The position numbers were made by a program, and so were the translations under genes. The notes under the pieces were generated by a model that saw only the letters and a list, made by a program, of their open reading frames with translations, searched no databases and was not told the origin of the DNA. From assembly GCA_964415605.1 (NCBI GenBank), contig CAYQBA010000082.1:1-20149 (forward strand): a DNA stretch of 20,149 bases. The letters are read 5' to 3'. Below are positions 13,906 to 20,149 of this stretch, in pieces. Numbering within the stretch: the stretch's first letter is position 1; each line of letters begins with the position of its first letter. The DNA comes from UCB3 sp964415605. Its GTDB lineage: Bacteria; Chloroflexota; Anaerolineae; Epilineales; Epilineaceae.

Positions 13906-16362
13906 ATGCGCCACGATCCGCGCGCCGCCGTGCCGTTCGCCGTCCTGGCCGCCGTGCTTGCCCTGGCGACCGCCGTCGCCGCCCCGGCGCCGGCCAGCGC
14001 CGGCCGCGACGATCCGATCGCCGCGGACAGCGGTGAGCCGGCCGTCGCCAGCGGCGCCGCTCCGGAGGCTGGCGGACCCGCCGCCGCGAACGCCGAGGCA
14101 TCGGGCCCGCGGCCGGCGCAGGCAGACCAGGATCCCGAAGTGCCGGCGCTGTACGACGACACGCGCGTGCGCGACGTCTCGATGACGTTCGAGCAGGACG
14201 ACTGGCTGGCGCTCCTGCAGGCCAACGGCTGCCGCGCGCGCGGCGGGCCGGGCCAGCCGGCCACCGGCCCGGCCCAGGACGTGCCGGTGACGCTGGTGGT
14301 CGACGGCACGCGGCTCGAGCGGGTGGGCGTGCGCTGCAAGGGCAACTCGTCGCTGGGGATCAGCGGCTCCAAGAAGCCGTTCAACCTGACGATCGACGCG
14401 TTCGAAGCCGGCCAGGACCTGTGGGGCTTCGACGTGATCAACCTCAACAACAACTTCAGCGACCCGTCGCAGCTGCGCGACGCCATCGCGCTCAAGCTGC
14501 TGGGGCAGTACATGCCGGTGTCGCGCTTCACGTTCGCGCGGGTCACCATCCAGGGCCAGTACATCGGGCTGTACTCGATGGTCGAGCAGATGAACGGCGA
14601 GTGGGCCGACCATTGGTTCGACGACGGCGGCCTGATCATCCGCGGCGACTCGCCGGTCCGCATCGCCTTCGATTCGTCGACGCTCAACTGGAAGGGCGAG
14701 GACCTGGCTCCGTACAAGCAGGGCTACGAGGTCAAGGGCAAGGACGCCGGGAGCGACGAGGGCTACGTCGAGCTGCGCGAGCTCATCCGCGCCCTCGACG
14801 CGCCGGTGAGCGCCGGCGGCCTGTCGGACGCCGGTTTCAAGGACGGCATCCGCCGGGCGATGAACGTCGACAGCGCGCTGTGGCACATCGCCGGCACGAG
14901 CATCCTCGCCCACTACGACAGCTACTACGTCGGCAAGAACTTTTACCTGTTCCGCGGCACGCGCGACCCGCGCTTCAACATCCACATCTGGGACCTCGGG
15001 CTGGCGTTCGGAACGTTCGGGTTCCGCTCGGGCAACATGGGCGGCGGGCCCGGCGGCGCGGGCACAAACCCCGCGACCGTCGACCCGTTCGCGCAGGTCG
15101 ACGCGGCCAACCGGCCGCTGATCCGCCGCCTGCTCGCCGTCCCGGAGTACCGCGCGGACTATCTGGCGCACTACCGGGCGCTGCTCGACGAGGTGTTCAC
15201 CGAGGACTGGATGCTCGAGGTCGGCCAGACCTACCAGGACCTCGTCCGCGACGCCGCGCAAGCCGAGGAGGCGGCACAGGGCAAGATCTCCGGCAGCTTC
15301 ACGTTCGCGCAGTTCCTCCAGAACCTGCGCGAGCCCATCACCCCGTCGGGCGGCGGGACGGGGCGGCCCGGCGGCTTCGGGTTGAGCGCGCCGGGCATCC
15401 TCGCCCTGGTCCGCGAGCGCGGCGCCTACCTCCGAGCGCGCCCCGACATGCAGACCCCGGACCTGCGCCTGGCCGGCCACGCGCTGTCGCCGGAAGCCCC
15501 GACCACGGGCGAGGCGGTGACGGTGCGCGCCACGTTCGGCGGTGCGGACGCCGCGGCGCTGGGCAGCGTCGAGGTCCGCTACCGCGTGGCGGGTGGCTAC
15601 GAGGAGCAGGTGCCGATGGCGCGCGAGGGCGACGGGTGGGCGGCGGTGATCCCGGCCCAGCGCGCCGGCAAGCGGGTCACCTACGCCTTCCGGACGGCGA
15701 TCGACGACGGGCGGGCGTCGTTCTTCCCGGCCGCCAACTGGACGGGCCCGTTCGCCTACGAGGTCGGCGGCGTCGACCTCCCGCCGGCGGCGCCGGGCGA
15801 CCTCGTGCTCAACGAGCTGATGGCCGACAACACGTCGACCATCGCCGACGAGGCGGGCGAGTACGAAGACTGGGTCGAGCTGTACAACCGCGGCACCGCG
15901 CCGGTCTCGCTGGCCGGCCTCTACCTTTCGGACGACCCCACCGACCCATGGGTCTTCGCGCTGCCCGACCGGACGCTGGCGCCGGGCGAGCACGTGCTGG
16001 TGTGGTGCGACGGCGACGCGGCGCAGGGTCCCCTCCACGCCCCGTTCGCGCTGAGCCGGCAGGGCGAGACGGTGGTCGTGGCAAGCCGCGCGGAGATCGT
16101 CGACCAGGTGACCTACGCGAGCCTCGGCGCCGACGAGAGCTTCGGCCGCGCCACGAGCGGGGCCGACGGCTGGGTGCGCTGCGGCTATGGCACGCCGGGC
16201 CGGACCAACGGCTGCGACGCATCGGTGCCGACCGCCACGCCGCCGCCGACGGCCCGGCCGACGGAGCCGGCGCCGACGGCCCGGCCGACGGAGATCCCGC
16301 CGACGGCGACGCCTTCGCGCCGGGTGTTCCTGCCGTGGGCCGCGCACGAAGCGGGCGGTTGA
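13906..16362 (+). CDS. Secreted CotH-kinase family protein with lamin-tail domain
   Basis: The family includes the spore-coat kinase CotH and many secreted proteins of unknown target. This 818-residue protein has a signal peptide (about 1-32) and a disordered Ala-rich spacer (to about 80). The CotH domain (about 82-440) contains RCKGNSS (143-149), KKPFNL (156-161), NLNNNFSDPSQLRD (179-192), AHYDSYY (335-341) and WDLGLAFG (362-369). A beta domain (about 515-620) and a bacterial lamin-tail domain (about 630-765, with LNELMADN and DWVELYN) follow. The tail is a Thr/Pro linker (775-803) ending in RRVFLPWAAH. In typical members the WDxD motif has a second Asp; here it is Gly365, so kinase activity is uncertain. 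AAGGAGAG lies 8 bases before the ATG and supports this start. A role in the cell envelope is inferred. Confidence 0.88.
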   Translation: MRHDPRAAVPFAVLAAVLALATAVAAPAPASAGRDDPIAADSGEPAVASGAAPEAGGPAAANAEASGPRPAQADQDPEVPALYDDTRVRDVSMTFEQDDWLALLQANGCRARGGPGQPATGPAQDVPVTLVVDGTRLERVGVRCKGNSSLGISGSKKPFNLTIDAFEAGQDLWGFDVINLNNNFSDPSQLRDAIALKLLGQYMPVSRFTFARVTIQGQYIGLYSMVEQMNGEWADHWFDDGGLIIRGDSPVRIAFDSSTLNWKGEDLAPYKQGYEVKGKDAGSDEGYVELRELIRALDAPVSAGGLSDAGFKDGIRRAMNVDSALWHIAGTSILAHYDSYYVGKNFYLFRGTRDPRFNIHIWDLGLAFGTFGFRSGNMGGGPGGAGTNPATVDPFAQVDAANRPLIRRLLAVPEYRADYLAHYRALLDEVFTEDWMLEVGQTYQDLVRDAAQAEEAAQGKISGSFTFAQFLQNLREPITPSGGGTGRPGGFGLSAPGILALVRERGAYLRARPDMQTPDLRLAGHALSPEAPTTGEAVTVRATFGGADAAALGSVEVRYRVAGGYEEQVPMAREGDGWAAVIPAQRAGKRVTYAFRTAIDDGRASFFPAANWTGPFAYEVGGVDLPPAAPGDLVLNELMADNTSTIADEAGEYEDWVELYNRGTAPVSLAGLYLSDDPTDPWVFALPDRTLAPGEHVLVWCDGDAAQGPLHAPFALSRQGETVVVASRAEIVDQVTYASLGADESFGRATSGADGWVRCGYGTPGRTNGCDASVPTATPPPTARPTEPAPTARPTEIPPTATPSRRVFLPWAAHEAGG
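16228..16314 (+). repeat. Thr/Pro-rich linker repeat near the end of the CotH-like protein
   Basis: This stretch encodes two near-identical units (PTARPTE) within a Pro/Thr linker, just before the C-terminal FLPWAAH motif. It is similar in kind to the linker in the giant VWA protein. Confidence 0.75.
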
Positions 16363-16367
16363 CGGCC

Positions 16368-16543
16368 CGACCTTCGGTCGCATCGGTCTCTGGCCCTGCC
16401 GGGCCGGGGTGGCGGACAGTGAGGGCAAAGAGGGTGACGCCGCCGCGGGTCAACCCCACCCCCGGCGCTGCGCGCCACCCCCGCCCCCAAAGGGGCCAGG
16501 GGACCGGCAAGGCCTTCGGGGTGGGGCACCCCACACCGGTGCC
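16368..16543. terminator. Hairpins between convergent genes
   Basis: The gap between the two convergent stops (16363-16554) contains CGACC-ttc-GGTCG at 16368-16380, right after the CotH-like gene. Toward the minus-strand gene it contains GC-rich inverted repeats: GTGGGG/CCCCAC at 16521-16534, and the alternative GGCACC/GGTGCC at 16525-16543. They could end transcription from both sides, but no T-tracts are seen. Confidence 0.35.
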
Positions 16544-16554
16544 GGGCGCCGCCA

Positions 16555-18051
16555 TCAGCCCCAGCGCAGCGCCAGCGTCGTCACCCGCCGCGCCACCAGG
16601 TCCGCCACGCGGATCGCGTGGTTGTTGGTGTCGGCGATGTAGAGCAGCGTCCCGGCGGCGCTGACGCCCTCGGGCTCGAACAGCCGCGCCGCCTCGAACG
16701 GCCCGTCGGCATGGCCGGACTGGCCGGTGCCCAGCAGGGTGGCCGCCGCGCCCTTGCGCGGATCGAGCGTCTTGACCTTGTGGTTGTAGCTGTCCGCCAC
16801 GTAGAGCGTCCCGTTGCCGAACGCCAGCCCGGCCGGGTGCTGCAGGCGTGCCGCCACGCCGACCCCGTCGCGATCGCCCCAGTCGAACAGGCCCGTGCCG
16901 ACCAGCGTGAACACCTCGGGGTCGTCGTCAAGCCGGATCGCCCGCACGGCGCTGGCCTCGGCGTCGGCGACGAACAGGTGGCTGTAGCCCAGCGCAAGGT
17001 CCATCGGCTGGTTGAAGCTCGCCCGCGCCCGCGGGCCGTCGACGAGCGCCTCCCGCCCGTTGCCGGCGAACGGGCCGAGCGCCTCGCCGTCGATGAGCAC
17101 CCAGATCTGGTGCGAGCCGGCCATGGCGATGAAGAGCAGATGCTCCACCGCCAGCACCGCCCACGGCGACCGCAGCGGCGTCTCGGTCGGCGCCTCGATC
17201 ACGAGGCGGCCATGGGCCTTTTCGCCCATGCCGGCCACCGTGCGCACCTGGCCGGTGTCGAGGTCGACCGCGCGCACCGCGTGGTTCTCGGTGTCGGCGA
17301 CATACAGCGTCGCGCCGATCCGGTCCAGCCCGTGCGGCCCGTGGAACGCCGCGCGGTCGGCCGGGCCGTCGATCAGGCCGGTCGCGCCCGTCCCGAACGC
17401 CCGCCGCACGGCACCACCGAGCCCGTCGGGGTCGAGGCCGACCTCGAGGACGCGGTGGTGGCCGGTGTCGCTGACGAACAGCCGGCCGGCCTCGGGATCG
17501 GCGAGCACCTTCGACGGGTACAGCAGCGGCCGATCCGGTGCCCCGGCGCGCTCCGGCCGCGTGGCCACGGGCCGCCGGTCCAGCGTCCCGTCGGCGGCGT
17601 GCGCCTCGACGAGCCGGTGGATGTCCGGCGCCAGGTCCTCGGCCAGGATCTCGCCGGCCCACGAGCCAGCGATCCGGCCGGCGGGGTCGACCAGCAACAC
17701 CGTCGGCCAGGCGCGGATGGCATACGCCTCCCAGATGCCGCGCTGGGCGTCGTTGACCACGGGGTGGTCGATGCCGTGGCGCATCACCGCCTCGCGCAGG
17801 TTGCGGGTGATCTGCTCGGATGGGAACTTGGCGGAGTGGACGCCGACGACGACCACCTCGTCTGGGAACATCTGCCGGAGTCGGCGCAACTGCGCGACGT
17901 TGTGGTGGCAGTTGATTCAGCAGAAGGTCCAGAACTCCAGCACCACGATCTTGCCGCGCAGCGCGGCCATTGACAGCGGCGCGGGGGTGTTCAGCCATTC
18001 CACCCCGGCAGGGATCTCCGGCGCGTGGATCACGGGTTGGGGAAGCGACAT
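16555..18051 (-). CDS. Thioredoxin-like/NHL-repeat protein (NHLRC2-like), putative selenoprotein
   Basis: This gene reads as 498 residues if the in-frame TGA at 17917-17919 is translated as selenocysteine (Sec45). The N-terminal thioredoxin-like domain (about 1-145) has the family features PEIPAGVEWLNT (11-22), LRGKIVVLEFWTFC (31-44), VVVGVHSAKF and the cis-Pro motif AWPT (114-117). The C-terminal part (about 157-498) is an NHL beta-propeller with blades such as LYVADTENHAVR and LYIADTNNHAIR. NHLRC2-type proteins have WTYCCINC; here the second Cys (first of CxxC) is the TGA, which leaves C-Sec-I-N-C. The start at 18051 has AAGGAG 11 bases upstream. No signal peptide is seen, so it is probably cytoplasmic. 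A standard gene finder would start after the TGA and lose the active site. A nonsense mutation or base error is the alternative, but frame and family sequence are intact on both sides. Confidence 0.85.
17880..17898 (-). promoter_or_regulatory. Putative bacterial SECIS hairpin
   Basis: In the mRNA, GUCG-CGC pairs with GCG-(C)-CGAC: seven pairs, one bulged C on the 3' side, closing the loop AGUU. The loop starts 25 bases after the UGA. Known bacterial SECIS elements lie inside the coding region just after the UGA, with a short loop that has a G in its first two positions, 16-37 bases away. This hairpin satisfies all of these rules. Confidence 0.6.
17917..17919 (-). other. In-frame UGA codon, probable selenocysteine 45
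   Basis: The codon order on the minus strand is TTC TGC TGA ATC AAC TGC (F-C-Sec-I-N-C). The TGA replaces the catalytic first Cys of the thioredoxin CxxC motif, the position where Sec is most often found in thioredoxin-fold selenoproteins. Confidence 0.78.
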
Positions 18052-18082
18052 GGCGTCGAAGGCTCCTTGGTCGATGATGGCG

Positions 18083-18103
18083 CCCGCGCCGGGGCGGCGC
18101 GGG
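18083..18103 (-). terminator. Hairpin between the LVIVD and thioredoxin/NHL genes
   Basis: A perfect nine-pair stem (CCCGCGCCG at 18083-18091 with CGGCGCGGG at 18095-18103) with a three-base loop lies in the 91-base gap, after the stop of the upstream gene and before the ribosome binding site of the next. It could terminate or attenuate read-through; no T-tract is seen. Confidence 0.4.
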
Positions 18104-18142
18104 GCGTCGGCACATGCGCGCCCACCACGAGGGTCGGCGGGG

Positions 18143-20149
18143 TCACCGTCGGTCGTGCCCGGCCGCGAGGTAGCGCCCGGACCTGGCGTCGATCTCGAAC
18201 ACGTAAAGCCCGGCCGCGCCGGCCGCCACGTACAGCTTGCCGTCGGCCGCGTCCACCGACCGCACCGGGGCGGCGAACGGCAGGAACTGGCGGGCGACGG
18301 GGCGCTCTGGTTGGCCGATGTCCAGCACATGGACGCCGGTCCGGCCGCGATCCCGCCGGTTGACGCGGTCGAAGTAGGCCTCCTCGACGAGGAACAGCCG
18401 CTCGCCGTCGCGCACGACGCCCCGCGCAAGGCCGTCGGTCGCGAACGTGCCGGCGCCGTCGAGGCGGCGGACGGCCGCCGGGTCGCGGGCGTCGTACGCC
18501 CGCAAGCCGTAGCGCCGATCCTGGTCGTAGACCTGGTAGACGTAGCCGGCCGCGGCGGCCAGCGCCACGGTGTGCTCGATGTTCGGCAGCGTGCCCACCT
18601 GGCGCGGCGCCGCCCGGTTGGCGACGTCGAACACCCACAGGTCGGTCAGCCGGGCGCCGGTGGGCAGCCGCTGGGCCACGTAGACGCGGTCGCCGGCGGC
18701 CGCGACGGCCTCGCCCGTCCGGCCGCGGAAGAGGTAGGCGACCTCGCGCGGATCGTCCGGCGCGTCGGCGTCGATCACCCGCAAGCCGTCGCCCGCCACG
18801 TAGATGTGGCGCCCGTCGATGGCCATCGCCGTCGCATCGGGCACGGCCAGCGTGCGGCGCTTCTCGGGCACGCCGGGCGCGCTGAGGTCGATGGCCTCGA
18901 GGGCATTGTAGTAGAGCACATAGGCGAAGTTGGCGGGCCGGCCGCGCGGCGCGCGCAGCGTCACGTCGGCGATCGACTGGACGCCGAGCGGCAGGAAGCC
19001 CGCCGGCCGCAACCGCCCGTCGGGATCGGCCCAGACAGCGGTAAGCCCCGCCGGCGCCTCGGTCAATGCCGCGAGCACCTGGCCCGGGCCGGTGGGCACG
19101 GCGGCGGCGACGGTGCCGGGCGGGGCGTCGCGCCCGACCTCGGCCAACGTGTCGCCGTGCAGCACGCTGAGCCCGGCCGGCCCTCGCGTCACCATTACCC
19201 GGCCGCCCGCGGCGGCGAGCGCGCGCCCACCGGGCACGCCCGCCGTCCCGTCCGGTCCGAGCGCCTGCGGCGGCCGCACCCGGAAGCGGGCCACGCCGCC
19301 GGCCGACGTCACCGCAAAGACCGCGTCGCCCTCGGTCGCGATCGCCAGCGCATCGTCGATCGGCGCGCTGGCGCGCAGGCCGGACGGGCCGTTGTCGCCC
19401 AGGCGCCACGTGCCGACGGTGCCCGGCCGCCCCCGCATGGCGCACGCGAGACGCGTCGGCTCCCAGCCGTCCGGCGGGCTGTCCATCGCCAGGTCGACCA
19501 GCTCGCCGGATTCGCCGCACCGGATCGAGTCCGGCACGAAGACAAGCGCCGGGTGCGCCGGATCCTCGAGTCGATACAGGGCGATGTACCCGTCGGCCTT
19601 CGCGACATACAGGTGGCTCGACGTCGCGGCGACCCGGCGCACGTCACCCTGGACGGCGATCCGCCCGCGCCAGCGGATGCCGCCGGTGACGGGCACGTCC
19701 CGCCCGGGCCCGAACCGACCTGGGAACCCTGCGACCGGGCTGCCGCCGGCGGCGGACCACGCCACCGGAACCAGCGTGGGCATGAGGTCGACGATGCCCA
19801 CCCCCTCCGTTCCCATGGCCAGGTACGCGTGCAGCCAGCCGGGCACGACCGCGACGTCGTGGACCTCGCCCGGCACGGCGACGACCGACCATGGCTCGAG
19901 CCGTCCGTCGTCGCCGGTGGCGAACGCGTGGATGCCGCCCGACCCGACCAGCGCGACGACCATGGGCGGCGATTCGTTCACCACTTCGATCGCGCGCACC
20001 GGCGCCTCGAAGGGCGGGGACGCGGCGACGAGCGCCGGACGGCCGGCGTCGTCCAGGGCGTATGTCGCGATCCGATCGCCCATGCCGACGTAGACCAGCC
20101 GGCCGCGGGCGGCGACCGCGCCCGCGTCGCCACCGAGCCGCGCGACGGC
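18143..20149 (-). CDS. LVIVD-type beta-propeller protein (5' end beyond the window)
   Basis: The visible part is 668 codons. The frame is open to the right edge and the sequence before the Met at 20083 (GRLVYVG) is itself a typical propeller strand, so the true start lies outside the window. The protein is made of repeated blades of the type 'G-L-x-V-x-D-(x)n-P-x-x-V', for example GLRVIDADAPDDPREVAYL, DLWVFDVANRAAPRQVG and GVHVLDIGQPERPVARQF, as in the LVIVD repeat family of secreted or surface proteins. No enzymatic motif is seen. The C-terminus ends with the last blade and a basic tail (HDRR). It ends at a TGA that is not followed by family sequence, so this TGA is a true stop. It lies 91 bases upstream of the thioredoxin/NHL gene in the same direction and may share its transcript. 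Confidence 0.82.
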   Translation of the reverse strand, partial: AVARLGGDAGAVAARGRLVYVGMGDRIATYALDDAGRPALVAASPPFEAPVRAIEVVNESPPMVVALVGSGGIHAFATGDDGRLEPWSVVAVPGEVHDVAVVPGWLHAYLAMGTEGVGIVDLMPTLVPVAWSAAGGSPVAGFPGRFGPGRDVPVTGGIRWRGRIAVQGDVRRVAATSSHLYVAKADGYIALYRLEDPAHPALVFVPDSIRCGESGELVDLAMDSPPDGWEPTRLACAMRGRPGTVGTWRLGDNGPSGLRASAPIDDALAIATEGDAVFAVTSAGGVARFRVRPPQALGPDGTAGVPGGRALAAAGGRVMVTRGPAGLSVLHGDTLAEVGRDAPPGTVAAAVPTGPGQVLAALTEAPAGLTAVWADPDGRLRPAGFLPLGVQSIADVTLRAPRGRPANFAYVLYYNALEAIDLSAPGVPEKRRTLAVPDATAMAIDGRHIYVAGDGLRVIDADAPDDPREVAYLFRGRTGEAVAAAGDRVYVAQRLPTGARLTDLWVFDVANRAAPRQVGTLPNIEHTVALAAAAGYVYQVYDQDRRYGLRAYDARDPAAVRRLDGAGTFATDGLARGVVRDGERLFLVEEAYFDRVNRRDRGRTGVHVLDIGQPERPVARQFLPFAAPVRSVDAADGKLYVAAGAAGLYVFEIDARSGRYLAAGHDRR

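Noticed and set aside
13783..16428. An 881-codon open frame on the minus strand opposite the CotH-like gene
   Set aside because: Low-complexity Arg/Val/Asp composition with no motif, while the plus strand has clear CotH and lamin-tail motifs.
16555..17889. The NHL gene as an independent ORF starting at TTG 17889
   Set aside because: This start falls inside the thioredoxin fold after the CxxC motif and has no ribosome binding site. Family sequence continues upstream in the same frame to 18051, where a good site exists.
17917..17919. Global reassignment of UGA in this genome
   Set aside because: coxA, ctaG, the dioxygenase, VWA, helical-repeat, CotH-like and LVIVD genes all end at TGA at the expected family ends, with no family sequence continuing after them.
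17917..17919. Frameshift as the cause of the interrupted NHL gene
   Set aside because: The sequence on both sides is in the same frame, with no shift. Only a single codon is unusual, so a base substitution or Sec are the only options.
1..20149. tRNA, rRNA, insertion sequences or phage genes
   Set aside because: I saw no cloverleaf-like sequences, transposase motifs or terminal repeats in the gaps or among the genes.

Overview
This is a very GC-rich window with long antisense shadow ORFs and a 30-N scaffold gap, consistent with a metagenome-assembled or draft genome. Several features suggest a member of the Chloroflexota: large secreted proteins with Thr/Pro-rich linkers, NHL and LVIVD-type propellers, and a caa3-type oxidase operon. 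This is an inference from gene style, because no rRNA or marker gene is present.

Left part (about 1-4944, + strand): a compact aerobic respiration operon coding for caa3-type cytochrome c oxidase subunit II (with fused cytochrome c domain), subunit I (type A2, with an extra N-terminal membrane hairpin), a small subunit IV, subunit III and the assembly factor CtaG. Converging on it (5019-6428, - strand) is a CstB-like persulfide dioxygenase with a pseudo-rhodanese and an active rhodanese domain. A sulfur-detoxification enzyme beside a sulfide-sensitive terminal oxidase makes functional sense. Next, on the - strand, come a type IV ABC exporter half-transporter (6571-8436), probably from a leaderless mRNA, and a giant secreted protein with a propeller and a von Willebrand A domain (8483-12499) that contains the assembly gap.

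Right part: two + strand secreted proteins, a helical-repeat/Gly-rich protein (12851-13573) and a CotH-kinase plus lamin-tail protein (13906-16362). They converge on a - strand pair: a thioredoxin-like/NHL-repeat protein (16555-18051) and an LVIVD-type propeller protein (18143 to beyond the right edge).

The most important observation is in the thioredoxin/NHL gene. Its reading frame is interrupted by one in-frame TGA (17917-17919), exactly at the first cysteine of the CxxC redox motif (the family has W-T-Y-C-C-I-N-C; here it is W-T-F-C-TGA-I-N-C). The family sequence continues in the same frame on both sides. Downstream of the TGA is a hairpin with an AGUU loop whose spacing fits a bacterial SECIS element. 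The gene is best read as a selenoprotein of 498 residues with Sec45. Standard gene calling would split it or drop its active site. Other genes here end normally at TGA, so UGA is not globally reassigned.
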